From the NCBI GenBank assembly GCA_964634605.1, contig CAZWLJ010000019.1:1-55203 (forward strand): 55,203 bases of DNA, in the 5' to 3' direction. Positions within the stretch are counted from its first letter, which is position 1, and each line of letters opens with the position of its first letter. Below, piece after piece: positions 27,711-36,768 of the stretch. This stretch comes from UPXZ01 sp964634605. Its GTDB lineage: Bacteria; Bacteroidota; Bacteroidia; Bacteroidales; Paludibacteraceae. The position numbers and the translations under genes were made by a program. The notes under the pieces are model-generated. The model ran no database searches, was not told the origin of the DNA, and was given only the letters and a program-made list of their open reading frames with translations.

Positions 27711-28586
27711 ATGAAGAAAGCAATTTTATTTTTAGGCTTTATATTTACAACTTTTTCTTTTGCGGCTTGTGTAGGCAATAGTAAAAAAGCCGATGCAAAA
27801 AGTGAAAATAGTGAATCAATGAAAACAGAAGTACCTGCATTTACTGTTGTCGAAAAACAACTGGTTGACCTAACAGCATTTCCGACTGACAAAGACGGCT
27901 ATATTGAAATTTTCAATGGCAAAGATTTTACCGGCTGGCGCGGATACGGCAAAGATTCAGTTCCGGGCAAATGGGTTATTGAAGATGGCGCCATCAAGTT
28001 CAATGGCACCGGTGGCGGCGAAGCTCAGGAAAAGGAAGGCGGAGATATTATTTTCGCCCACAAATTCAAAAACTTCGAACTCACGCTTGAATGGAAAGTG
28101 TCAAAAGGTGGCAACTCAGGTATTTTCTACCTCGCCCAGGAAGTATCTACTACTGATAAAGACGGTAAAGTGAAGATGGAACCCATCTACATTTCAGCAC
28201 CGGAATACCAGGTTCTGGACAATGCCAATCATCCGGATGCAAAACTGGGAAAAGATAACAACCGGCAGTCTGCATCGCTCTACGACATGATTCCGGCTGT
28301 GCCTCAGAATCAAAAACCATTCGGAGAATGGAACAAAGCCAAAATTATGGTTTACAAGGGAACGGTAGTTCACGGGCAAAATGATGAAAACGTGCTTGAA
28401 TACCACTTGTGGACTCCGGCATGGACCGAAATGCTTCAGGCAAGCAAATTCAGTCAGGAAAAATGGCCCCTTGCATACGAACTGCTTAATAACTGCGGCG
28501 GAGCTAACAGGGAAGGCTATATCGGATTGCAGGACCACGGTGATGACGTGTGGTACAGAAATATTAAAATTAAGATTTTAGAATAA
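27711..28586 (+). CDS. 3-keto-disaccharide hydrolase (DUF1080) domain lipoprotein
   Basis: A 291-residue protein with a lipoprotein signal (lipobox SFAAC, Cys20) and a concanavalin-like beta-sandwich of the PF06439 type. The family signatures are EIFNGKDFTGWRGYG (about 66-80), FELTLEWKVSKGGNSGIFY and the C-terminal GYIGLQDHGDDVWYRNIKIK. Members act on 3-keto-glycosides produced by Gfo/Idh-type oxidases. It lies 57 bases after the Tat-exported oxidoreductase and is followed by a terminator-like hairpin. Confidence 0.9.
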   Translation: MKKAILFLGFIFTTFSFAACVGNSKKADAKSENSESMKTEVPAFTVVEKQLVDLTAFPTDKDGYIEIFNGKDFTGWRGYGKDSVPGKWVIEDGAIKFNGTGGGEAQEKEGGDIIFAHKFKNFELTLEWKVSKGGNSGIFYLAQEVSTTDKDGKVKMEPIYISAPEYQVLDNANHPDAKLGKDNNRQSASLYDMIPAVPQNQKPFGEWNKAKIMVYKGTVVHGQNDENVLEYHLWTPAWTEMLQASKFSQEKWPLAYELLNNCGGANREGYIGLQDHGDDVWYRNIKIKILE

Positions 28587-28604
28587 TTCAATCAATTACA
28601 AAGC

Positions 28605-28640
28605 GGCATTCCTGTGAAAGGGAATGCCCTTTATTTTTTT
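28605..28640 (+). terminator. Hairpin with T run between the DUF1080 and sugar isomerase genes
   Basis: GGCATTCC (28605-28612) pairs with GGAATGCC (28621-28628), followed by CTTTATTTTTTT. It may end or attenuate transcription before the last gene of the cluster. The in-frame ATG at 28624 lies in this hairpin and is not used as the start. Confidence 0.75.
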
Positions 28641-28653
28641 AAAAAAAGGTCTC

Positions 28654-29538
28654 ATGATAAAAAAAACAAACATCATACTAATGGCTTTACTGCTGATGGC
28701 AACCGGTTGTAACTCTCAGAAAAACATTTCAAAAGCTGAAAATCCCCGAAAGAACATATATATTCAACTCTATTCGGTGAGAGACGATATTCAGAAAGAT
28801 TTCAAGGCTACAATTTCGGCAGTAGCCCGGGCAGGTTACACGGGTATTGAAGCTGCCGGATACGACAATGGAAAGTTTTACGGACTATCCCCTGCGGAAT
28901 TCAGGAAACAAATAAACGATGCAGGTATGCAGGTACTCTCGTCACACGCCGGAATTTCATTAGCCGACAATGTGAATGAAACAAATTGGGACGAAGTATG
29001 GAAATGGTGGGATACAGCCATTGCAGCTCACAAAGCTGCCGGAATGAAATATATTGTAAAACCCTGGATGGCAACTCCGAAAACATTAGCCGAATTAAAA
29101 GCATATTGCGATTATTACAACCGGGTAGGTGAAAAATGCAATGCTGCTGGTCTGAGATTCGGATATCACAACCACGACTTTGAATTTACTAAAATTGAAG
29201 GCGAAACCATGTACGATTACATGCTGAAAAATACCGATCCTTCGAAAGTTTTTTTCCAGATGGATGTGTACTGGACCGTAATGGGGAAAAAAGGACCTGT
29301 GGATTATTTCAACCAATATCCCGGGAGATTTGAAATACTGCACATCAAAGATAACAAAGAACTGGGTCAAAGCGGTATGGTGGGTTTCGATGCCATTTTC
29401 AGCAACACCGACAAAGCCGGAGCAAGATACATGGTGGTGGAAGTGGAAAAATACAACTTCGAACCTCTGGAAAGCATCAAAATGAGTTATGACTATCTGA
29501 ATACGAATAACTTGTTCAAGTCTGATTATTCAAAATAA
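28654..29538 (+). CDS. Sugar phosphate isomerase/epimerase-like TIM-barrel lipoprotein
   Basis: A 294-residue protein starting MIKKTNIILMALLLMATGC, a lipoprotein signal with Cys19. The body is an AP-endonuclease-2/xylose isomerase-like barrel: IYIQLYSVRDDI near the start, AGYTGIEAAGYD, FGYHNHDFEF (about 169-178) and MDVYWT, with His, Asp and Glu typical of metal ligands. An envelope location is unusual for an isomerase but fits a pathway carried out by the exported oxidoreductases and the DUF1080 protein upstream. The start at 28654 is chosen because the upstream in-frame ATG lies inside a hairpin. Confidence 0.88.
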   Translation: MIKKTNIILMALLLMATGCNSQKNISKAENPRKNIYIQLYSVRDDIQKDFKATISAVARAGYTGIEAAGYDNGKFYGLSPAEFRKQINDAGMQVLSSHAGISLADNVNETNWDEVWKWWDTAIAAHKAAGMKYIVKPWMATPKTLAELKAYCDYYNRVGEKCNAAGLRFGYHNHDFEFTKIEGETMYDYMLKNTDPSKVFFQMDVYWTVMGKKGPVDYFNQYPGRFEILHIKDNKELGQSGMVGFDAIFSNTDKAGARYMVVEVEKYNFEPLESIKMSYDYLNTNNLFKSDYSK

Positions 29539-29574
29539 TAAGAATTCAGTAGAAAACATTTTCTTCATGTCCAA

Positions 29575-29607
29575 ACAATTGCCACTATGCGGAATAGTGG
29601 CAATTGT
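29575..29607 (+). terminator. Terminator-like hairpin at the end of the DoxX-oxidoreductase cluster
   Basis: A perfect 14-bp stem, ACAATTGCCACTAT (29575-29588) with ATAGTGGCAATTGT (29594-29607), has loop GCGGA and is followed by a T-rich stretch. Confidence 0.75.
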
Positions 29608-29721
29608 TGTTTGTGAAATCAGGAGTAATGCAAAATCCCGAAAAACGGTTTTTTTTTGAAAGAATGAAGCATAAACGGTAAAATTATCTTGTCCTCAATC
29701 AGTATTAAAAACAAATTTAAT

Positions 29722-29729
29722 TATATTTG
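29722..29729 (+). promoter_or_regulatory. -7 box of the M48 peptidase gene
   Basis: TATATTTG matches TAnnTTTG, 28 bases before the GTG start. No clear -33 TTTG. Confidence 0.55.
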
Positions 29730-29757
29730 CATTTCATAAACCCCAAAATAGTTATTT

Positions 29758-30987
29758 GTGACTGCTCAAGGTGTTTTTATCATCATACTGATTATTCTGA
29801 TTGCCGATTTCGTGTTGGAAAGAACATTGTCGGTACTCAATGTCAAATCTTCAAAAAAATCAATTCCCGCGCTGCTTGTTGGTATTTACGACGAAGAAAA
29901 ATACCGGCATCAGCAATCATATTTCATGGTCAATACCCGATTCGGATTACTTACTTCGTCCGTGAATTTTCTTGTCATTATCCTGATGATTGTTTACGGA
30001 GGATTCGGATGGCTCGACGGGGTAGTGCAGGGATGGACAAATAGCCCTGTCCTGGTTTCACTCATCTTTTTCGGTATTCTGTTTCTGGTTAGTGATTTTA
30101 TTTCCACACCATTCGAAATTTACGATAAATTTGTGATTGAAGAACGGTTTGGATTTAATAAGACCACTCCAAGAACTTTCATGCTCGACAAACTGAAAGG
30201 ATATTTGCTCACAGCCGTGCTTGGAGGCGGAATACTGGCCTTGATAATCTGGATATACCAGTCAGTTCCTCAGTATTTCTGGCTTGGTGCCTGGGCTTGT
30301 GTTACTGCGGTGAGCTTATTTATCAGTCTTTTTTATTCAGAACTGATAGTACCGCTTTTCAACAAACAAACACCGCTCGAACCGGGCGAACTGCGTGATG
30401 CCATCGAAAGTTTTTCGCGCAAAGCAGGCTTCGAACTGAAAAATATCTTCGTGATGGACGGCTCGAAACGCTCTACAAAGGCAAATGCCTATTTTACCGG
30501 TTTCTGGAAAAAGAAACGCATCGTGCTTTTCGATACACTGATCAGCGATCTGGAAACAAACGAGATAGTGGCAGTACTGGCGCATGAAGTGGGTCATAAC
30601 AAACACAAACATACCGTTAAAAATATACTTGTGAATTTACCTTACACTCTGCTGGTTTTCTATTTGCTCGGTTTATTTCTCGGCAGTGATATGCTTGCTC
30701 AGGCTTTGGGGGGTAAAGAAACCATTTTTCATCTGAATGTACTGGCTTTCGGTTTATTATATTCACCCCTTTCAATGATAACGGGACTGTTGATGAATGA
30801 AATGTCGCGCAGGTTCGAGTATCAGGCCGACCGATATGTGAAAGAAAACCAAATGGGCGAACAACTGATTTCGGCACTGAAAAAATTATCTTCAAAATCT
30901 CTGTCCAATCTCACTCCGCATCCTGCTTACGTGTTTGTGAGTTATTCGCATCCTACGCTTCTGCAACGGGTAGAGAGGCTAAGATAG
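29758..30987 (+). CDS. Ste24/M48 family membrane metallopeptidase
   Basis: A 409-residue membrane protease with several hydrophobic helices and the zinc motif HEVGHNKHKH (about 276-285). The third ligand is probably in EMSRRFEYQADRYV. It resembles CAAX prenyl protease Ste24 and is far longer than HtpX. The GTG at 29758 is taken as start because the first helix begins right after it and a -7 box lies just upstream; no ATG fits. A likely role is quality control of membrane proteins. It is followed 64 bases later by the nucleosidase gene. Confidence 0.92.
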   Translation: MTAQGVFIIILIILIADFVLERTLSVLNVKSSKKSIPALLVGIYDEEKYRHQQSYFMVNTRFGLLTSSVNFLVIILMIVYGGFGWLDGVVQGWTNSPVLVSLIFFGILFLVSDFISTPFEIYDKFVIEERFGFNKTTPRTFMLDKLKGYLLTAVLGGGILALIIWIYQSVPQYFWLGAWACVTAVSLFISLFYSELIVPLFNKQTPLEPGELRDAIESFSRKAGFELKNIFVMDGSKRSTKANAYFTGFWKKKRIVLFDTLISDLETNEIVAVLAHEVGHNKHKHTVKNILVNLPYTLLVFYLLGLFLGSDMLAQALGGKETIFHLNVLAFGLLYSPLSMITGLLMNEMSRRFEYQADRYVKENQMGEQLISALKKLSSKSLSNLTPHPAYVFVSYSHPTLLQRVERLR

Positions 30988-31051
30988 TTTTTTTATCAGA
31001 TTCAGGTAAATAAGCATAAGATCAATCAATTTATAAGTCTCAGAAAATAGC

Positions 31052-31795
31052 ATGATCGGATTAATGGGCGCCATGCCCGAGGAAATGAAGATGGTAATTG
31101 ATGCCATTACTGATAAAAGTGTATCAGAACGTGGTAACCGATTGTATCATACCGGAAAACTGTATGGAAAGGATGTGGTTGCGGTATTTTCGCGATGGGG
31201 AAAAGTAGCAGCAGCCACTACGGCCACTAACCTGATTCTGGAGTATAACGTAGACCGGATAATATTCACGGGAGTAGCCGGAGCTATCTCACCCGATCTG
31301 AATATCGGTGATGTGGTCATTGCACAGCGGCTTTTTCAGCACGATATGGATGCACGTCCGCTGATGCGGCGTTATGAAATTCCGCTGACCGGTAAAACCT
31401 CTTTTGAGATTCCTGATAATATAACCAGACAAATGGCAGACGCAGTACATGTTTTTTTGCTGAACAACAAGGAATTCCGTAAGCGGCTTGCTGAAAATGG
31501 CATCAATAATCCGAAAATGATGCTTGGAGATGTTGCCAGCGGTGATTTGTTTGTTTCGGGAACAGAAATGAAGATTGATCTGATGCGGAACCTGCCTTCT
31601 GTAGTGTGTGTTGAAATGGAAGGCGCCGCAGTAGCTCAGGTATGTTATGATTTTGATGTGCCACTCCATGTGGTAAGGGTAATCTCTGATACTGCCGATG
31701 AACAGGCACATACAAGTGCCATCGGATTCGTCAATCAGCATGCCGGTGATTATTCGCTGGCTATACTGAAGGAATACTTCAACCTGCTCGAATGA
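31052..31795 (+). CDS. mtnN: 5'-Methylthioadenosine/S-adenosylhomocysteine nucleosidase
   Basis: A 247-residue cytoplasmic nucleosidase that cleaves MTA and SAH. The start MIGLMGAMPEEM, TGVAGAISPDLNIGDVVI, the substrate-binding VEMEGAAVAQV (ribose-binding Glu) and ISDTADEQ (catalytic Asp) are all diagnostic. Slightly longer than the roughly 230-residue norm because of an insertion around residues 125-150. No luxS accompanies it. It lies between the M48 protease and the membrane pyrophosphatase genes on the same strand. Confidence 0.95.
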   Translation: MIGLMGAMPEEMKMVIDAITDKSVSERGNRLYHTGKLYGKDVVAVFSRWGKVAAATTATNLILEYNVDRIIFTGVAGAISPDLNIGDVVIAQRLFQHDMDARPLMRRYEIPLTGKTSFEIPDNITRQMADAVHVFLLNNKEFRKRLAENGINNPKMMLGDVASGDLFVSGTEMKIDLMRNLPSVVCVEMEGAAVAQVCYDFDVPLHVVRVISDTADEQAHTSAIGFVNQHAGDYSLAILKEYFNLLE

Positions 31796-31883
31796 GTTTG
31801 ATTGATGTGTTTTCTTTTCTTATTTCTTAACGAATGAAATAGAATTAAATATCTGATTATTAACATTATAAATCATTTACGAA

Positions 31884-34091
31884 ATGGAAAACATGTCTTT
31901 TTACCTGATTCCTTTGTCGTCTGTGCTGGCACTGGGATTTGCTTTTTACTTTTTTCGCTCCATGATGAAATACAGCGAAGGAACGGATACTATGAAGAAA
32001 ATAGCTCAGTATGTGCGTGAAGGAGCTATGTCGTATCTGAAGCAACAATACAAGGTTGTAACTATTGTTTTTATCGTGCTGGCTGTTATTTTTGCCGTAA
32101 TGGCATTCTTCGGATTGCAAAATACGTGGGTACCATTTGCTTTTCTTACCGGTGGTTTCTTTTCGGGTCTAGCCGGTTTTTTCGGAATGAAAACAGCTAC
32201 TTATGCTTCGGCGCGAACTGCTTTTGCAGCATCAAAGTCACTCAACAATGGTTTGAAGATTGCTTTTCGTTCGGGTGCAGTCATGGGTTTGGTAGTGGTG
32301 GGTCTTGCACTGCTCGATATTTCGCTTTGGTTTATGATTCTCAACCACTTCATTCCCGATGCCGACCCGGGACACAAGCTCATCATCATTACCACCACGA
32401 TGTTAACTTTTGGTATGGGAGCATCCACACAGGCATTATTTGCACGTGTGGGAGGAGGTATTTATACCAAGGCAGCTGACGTTGGCGCCGATTTGGTAGG
32501 GAAAGTGGAAGCGGGGATACCGGAAGATGACCCGCGCAATCCCGCCACCATCGCTGATAACGTGGGCGACAACGTGGGTGATGTAGCAGGTATGGGAGCT
32601 GACCTGTATGAATCGTATTGCGGATCGATACTTGCAACAGCTGCATTGGGTGCTTCTGCCTTTATTTCACAGCCGGATATGCAACTGAAAGCTGTTTTTG
32701 CACCCATGCTGATAGCTGCAGTGGGTGTGGTTTTATCTATTCTGGGTATTTTTATTGTACGTACCAACGAAGAAGCCGACATGAAAAAACTGATGGCAGC
32801 TCTGAACCGCGGTGTAAATACCAGCGCGATACTTACTGCCGGAGCTACTTTTCTGATTCTGTATCTGCTCGAAATACCTAACTGGCTCGGATTGTCATTT
32901 TCGGTTATCGCGGGTCTTGTAGCCGGAATTATAATCGGTCAGTCCACTGAATATTATACTTCACATTCCTATAAACCAACCCGGAAAATAGCTGAAAGTT
33001 CTGAAACCGGACCTGCAACGGTTATCATTTCGGGTATCGGCACCGGAATGCTTTCAACTGCCATTCCTGTTGTTACCATTGTTGCTGCTATCATCATTTC
33101 TTACCTGAGTGCCACCAATTTTGATACTGCCGGTATGCTGGGTGCCGAAAACCTCAGCAAGGGACTTTACGGCATTGGCATAGCTGCTGTTGGTATGCTT
33201 TCAACTCTCGGAATAACACTGGCTACGGATGCCTATGGTCCTATTGCTGATAATGCCGGCGGAAATGCACAGATGAGCGAACTCGACCCTGAAGTGAGAA
33301 GAAGAACCGATGCGCTGGATGCGCTGGGTAATACCACTGCAGCCACCGGAAAAGGTTTTGCAATAGGTTCGGCAGCTCTAACGGCGCTTGCACTGCTTGC
33401 TTCATACATTGAAGAGGTCAAAATTGGTTTGGTACGTTTGGGTGAAACCAGCCTTAAAATGGCAAACGGTGATGTGGTGGAAACTGCAAAAGCATCGTTT
33501 GTGGATTTTATGAATTATTACGAAGTGAACCTGATGAATCCGAAAGTTCTTGCAGGTGCATTTCTTGGATCGATGATGGCGTTTATGTTTTGCGGACTGA
33601 CTATGAATGCCGTTGGGCGGGCTGCTCAGAAAATGGTTGGTGAAGTTCGGCGTCAGTTCCGCGAAATTAAGGGTATTCTGGAAGGCAAAGCTACTCCTGA
33701 TTATGCACGTTGTGTCGAAATCTCTACCAAAGGTGCCCAGCATGAGATGCTTATTCCATCATTGCTTGCTATTATTACTCCTACACTTACCGGATTGCTT
33801 TTCGGAGTTTCGGGTGTGATGGGTTTGCTTGCCGGTGGACTTGCCTCGGGATTTGTGCTGGCTGTGTTCATGGCTAATGCCGGAGGTGCCTGGGATAATG
33901 CCAAAAAATATGTGGAAGAGGGACACTACGGGGGTAAAGGCTCTGATAATCACAAGGCTTGTGTGGTAGGCGACACGGTGGGCGATCCTTTTAAAGATAC
34001 ATCAGGTCCTTCGCTGAACATTCTGATAAAACTGATGAGTATGGTGTCAATCGTGATGGCGGGATTAATTGTGAGCTGGAGTTTGCTGTGA
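31884..34091 (+). CDS. hppA: Membrane-bound ion-translocating pyrophosphatase, K+-dependent type
   Basis: A 735-residue membrane protein with about 16 helices that couples pyrophosphate hydrolysis to Na+ and/or H+ export. The active-site segments are intact: DVGADLVGKVEAGIPEDDPRN, NVGDNVGDVAGMGADLYESY, TDAYGPIADNAGG and VVGDTVGDPFKDTSGP. In GNTTAATGKGF the alanine sits where K+-independent enzymes have lysine, so K+ dependence is predicted. Whether Na+ or H+ is pumped cannot be settled by eye; the adjacent Na+ economy (nqr operon) makes Na+ plausible. It ends at a strong bidirectional terminator. Confidence 0.95.
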   Translation: MENMSFYLIPLSSVLALGFAFYFFRSMMKYSEGTDTMKKIAQYVREGAMSYLKQQYKVVTIVFIVLAVIFAVMAFFGLQNTWVPFAFLTGGFFSGLAGFFGMKTATYASARTAFAASKSLNNGLKIAFRSGAVMGLVVVGLALLDISLWFMILNHFIPDADPGHKLIIITTTMLTFGMGASTQALFARVGGGIYTKAADVGADLVGKVEAGIPEDDPRNPATIADNVGDNVGDVAGMGADLYESYCGSILATAALGASAFISQPDMQLKAVFAPMLIAAVGVVLSILGIFIVRTNEEADMKKLMAALNRGVNTSAILTAGATFLILYLLEIPNWLGLSFSVIAGLVAGIIIGQSTEYYTSHSYKPTRKIAESSETGPATVIISGIGTGMLSTAIPVVTIVAAIIISYLSATNFDTAGMLGAENLSKGLYGIGIAAVGMLSTLGITLATDAYGPIADNAGGNAQMSELDPEVRRRTDALDALGNTTAATGKGFAIGSAALTALALLASYIEEVKIGLVRLGETSLKMANGDVVETAKASFVDFMNYYEVNLMNPKVLAGAFLGSMMAFMFCGLTMNAVGRAAQKMVGEVRRQFREIKGILEGKATPDYARCVEISTKGAQHEMLIPSLLAIITPTLTGLLFGVSGVMGLLAGGLASGFVLAVFMANAGGAWDNAKKYVEEGHYGGKGSDNHKACVVGDTVGDPFKDTSGPSLNILIKLMSMVSIVMAGLIVSWSLL

Positions 34092-34111
34092 TTTCAAAGA
34101 ATATTGTTCAT

Positions 34112-34142
34112 AAAAAAAGCGGATCTTATATCCGCTTTTTTT
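34112..34142. terminator. Bidirectional terminator between hppA and the DUF4301 gene
   Basis: A perfect 13-bp stem, AAAAAAAGCGGAT (34112-34124) with ATCCGCTTTTTTT (34130-34142), has a 5-base loop and serves both convergent genes. Confidence 0.92.
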
Positions 34143-34147
34143 ATTGG

Positions 34148-35662
34148 TTACTGATGCTCTTTACGGAGCAAATCATTCACTGTTTTCACCGGATTGAACG
34201 TTTCGATGGGAACTTCTGTAAAAATAGTGTTCCAGTCGCTCATGGCGCCATTCCAGAGTCCCGGCAGTTCAAGTGCTTTAAGTTCGCGTCCGCTTTTTGA
34301 CTTCAGAGATATAAATCCGGTATTTTTGTCGACAAAGTGCAGCAGGTTGAATTTTTCACCTTTGTAATTTTTCATGCTGCATACCAGATCCACCGGGTTA
34401 AAGTGGGTGGAATTCATCATTTTGGCTTTATCTTCGGGATTATTCAGGTTCACCTGCGAGCTTTCAAGTATTTGTGGCGATACAGTTCCATCGCTGTTGA
34501 CGGTTAGGAATGGTCCGCCACCGGGCTCACCCACGTTTTTCACCATTCCGCATACACGAATCGGACGGTTGAGTTTATTATACAGGTATTGTCGTAAGTC
34601 ATTGCCTTTCAGCGAATGGATGTCAGGATGATGGTTGTTCAGTTTTGATTCGCAGAACTGACTGATTACGGCCAGTTTGGCCTCCGATATTGATTCATTT
34701 TCAAGTTCGTGCAGATACGCGAATGCCTGTTTTTGCAGATGCACAAGCAGCCCTCCAATCAGTTTTTTGTATCTCACGGTCGTTTCTTTCAGCGAATCAG
34801 GAACCACATTGTCGATGTTTTTTATAAAGATGATATCAGCATCCAGATCATTCAGGTTTTCAATCAATGCACCATGTCCTCCCGGACGGAAAAGCAGTTT
34901 GCCGTTATCGCGGAAAGGCTGGTTGTCACTGTCGGCAGCAATGGTGTCGGTTGATGGTTTTTGCTCTGAGAAACCGACATGAAAACTGACTCCGAATTCT
35001 TTTTCGTACTCAGGAAGGCTTTCGTGCAGGTGTTTTTCGAATAATGCCCTGTGTTCGGCCGAAACGGTAAAATGGATGTTTACCTTGTCCTTTGATCTGG
35101 CATACAATGCTCCTTCCACCAGGTGTTCCTGTAACGGAGTTCGTTTGCCCGAAGGGTAGGAGTGAAATTTCAGTAATCCCTTAGGAAGTGAGCCATAGCT
35201 TAGTCCATTGCTGTTGAGCAAGTCTGAAACCACATCTTTGAATTGTCCTCCGGCTATCAGTTCAGGAATTGTTTTTGCTTCGTTTTTTATACATGCATCA
35301 TTCAGATCATCGTAAAAGGCAAATTTTCTGATATCGCTGAAGAATTTTTTCTCAAATTCCGTTGAGGGTGAGTTGTCATCTTTTTCGAGAAATGAAAAGA
35401 GATCTTTGAACATACGGCTTGCAGCTCCTGATGCAGGAACAAATTTGAGTACTTCGGCATCCGACAGGCGGTATGTTTCCCATTCTTCCAGCAGTTTCTG
35501 CTGGTTTTCGGGCTGTATGATTGTGATACCGTTGTTGATAGATGCTGCACTACGAATTTCGAGGAATGGAAAACCGGTAACAAAGTTTTGCAACTGGCTT
35601 TCAATTTGTTGTTTCGAAATACCCCGTTCTTTTAAAATGGTTTCATCAGATGGTAGTAGCAT
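34148..35662 (-). CDS. DUF4301 family protein (nucleotidyltransferase-like fold)
   Basis: A 504-residue soluble protein matching the Bacteroidota family DUF4301. The segment KFVPASGAASRMFK (73-86) resembles the nucleotide-binding loop of sugar-nucleotide pyrophosphorylases, and LLFRPGGHGALIENLNDLDADIIFIKNIDN is reminiscent of UDP-sugar pyrophosphorylase active-site strands. Biochemical function is not known to me. It is the last gene of a four-gene minus-strand unit (rsmF-like, MBL hydrolase, lipoprotein, DUF4301) with gaps of 26-58 bases. Confidence 0.82.
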   Translation of the reverse strand: MLLPSDETILKERGISKQQIESQLQNFVTGFPFLEIRSAASINNGITIIQPENQQKLLEEWETYRLSDAEVLKFVPASGAASRMFKDLFSFLEKDDNSPSTEFEKKFFSDIRKFAFYDDLNDACIKNEAKTIPELIAGGQFKDVVSDLLNSNGLSYGSLPKGLLKFHSYPSGKRTPLQEHLVEGALYARSKDKVNIHFTVSAEHRALFEKHLHESLPEYEKEFGVSFHVGFSEQKPSTDTIAADSDNQPFRDNGKLLFRPGGHGALIENLNDLDADIIFIKNIDNVVPDSLKETTVRYKKLIGGLLVHLQKQAFAYLHELENESISEAKLAVISQFCESKLNNHHPDIHSLKGNDLRQYLYNKLNRPIRVCGMVKNVGEPGGGPFLTVNSDGTVSPQILESSQVNLNNPEDKAKMMNSTHFNPVDLVCSMKNYKGEKFNLLHFVDKNTGFISLKSKSGRELKALELPGLWNGAMSDWNTIFTEVPIETFNPVKTVNDLLRKEHQ

Positions 35663-35688
35663 GGTTGTATTATTGTGTCGGTTAATGA

Positions 35689-36726
35689 TCAGTCATTCAG
35701 TTGTTTGTCAAGCAAAGTGGCTTCCTGTTTCCTCTTTTCAAGTACGTCGTAATAATCAATCATTTCGTAAATTTCATCCAATGTGGATGACGAGAAAACA
35801 GTCATGTATGGAAATATCTCTACGGCTTTGGAAGCATATTCCATGGCTTTGTTCAGGTTTCCCGTTATTTCGTAAGCAACAGCAATATTGTTGTAGGCTT
35901 CAAACTTTAACCTGTTATTTTTTGTAGATTCGGATGCTTTCTGCCACAGGTTGATGGCGGCAGGCCAGTTTTTGTATGTGAGCGAATCCATTGCCTGAAC
36001 GAATAATTCTTTTTTCGGGGCATAGAAATAGCGGTCTGCTTTTTCCCATCGGGGTATCAAACGGTCGGAAATGTTGTAGCCGGTGAGTATGCAGGCATCT
36101 ACCAGGGCATCATACCGGTTGGGCAGTTTGTTTGCCTTATCGTCTTCCCACGAAAATTCATCCGAAAATTCCTTGAAAACACTTGCCGAGTCCGTTGGAT
36201 AATGTATGATCCATTTCGTGTCGATTCTCACATCCAGGGCATTCAGATTAATACCTGCATTTTTAATCAGATTGTCTGATATCTGGATATGTTCAAGCGA
36301 AATGATTGCATCAGCCTTATACAGTCCGCAAAGAAATTTTACGGTTTGTTTGTTCAGCGGTGAGAGTTTATAATAGTTGTTTGTAGTATTCATGTTTGTC
36401 TGCGACATGTTGACAGATCTGAAAAATTCTTTGGCTTCCAGGTTTTCACGCAGGCTGGCAGCTGTAAAAAGGGCAGCGCTGTCAAATTTCAGCGAAATGT
36501 TTGCAGGTTTATTTCTGCTTTCCGGTGTGGTCATTTCGGTATGGCCAACATTGTATGGCTGGATTACAGAGTTGTCAACTATCAACACATCCTGTACACC
36601 GGAATTAAAAGTTACTTCAGCTGGTCTGAGTACGTCCAGCGTGGTAAACATTCGCTGACTGACGCATGAAGTCGTTATCAGTAAAAGAATTAACGGGGTT
36701 AAATACAGTATTTTGAAAGTTTTCAT
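35689..36726 (-). CDS. Lipoprotein resembling DUF6340, with TPR-like C-terminus
   Basis: A 345-residue protein with a lipoprotein signal (LLITTSC, Cys21). The N-terminal part LDVLRPAEVTFNSGVQDVLIVDNS resembles Bacteroidales DUF6340 lipoproteins. Residues about 235-310 form TPR-like helices (YKNWPAAINLWQKASES, FEAYNNIAVAYEITGNLNKAMEYASKAVE). It probably faces the periplasm or outer surface; role unknown. A -7 box (36761-36768) lies just upstream, overlapping the end of the MBL gene, so it may also be transcribed on its own. Confidence 0.72.
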   Translation of the reverse strand: MKTFKILYLTPLILLLITTSCVSQRMFTTLDVLRPAEVTFNSGVQDVLIVDNSVIQPYNVGHTEMTTPESRNKPANISLKFDSAALFTAASLRENLEAKEFFRSVNMSQTNMNTTNNYYKLSPLNKQTVKFLCGLYKADAIISLEHIQISDNLIKNAGINLNALDVRIDTKWIIHYPTDSASVFKEFSDEFSWEDDKANKLPNRYDALVDACILTGYNISDRLIPRWEKADRYFYAPKKELFVQAMDSLTYKNWPAAINLWQKASESTKNNRLKFEAYNNIAVAYEITGNLNKAMEYASKAVEIFPYMTVFSSSTLDEIYEMIDYYDVLEKRKQEATLLDKQLND

Positions 36727-36760
36727 TGGAGCAAAAAGATATTTGAAGTAAACTTACAGA

Positions 36761-36768
36761 CAAAGTTA
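36761..36768 (-). promoter_or_regulatory. Possible internal -7 box upstream of the DUF6340-like gene
   Basis: On the minus strand TAACTTTG matches TAnnTTTG, about 35 bases before the ATG at 36726. It overlaps the last bases of the upstream gene and lacks a good -33 element. Confidence 0.4.
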
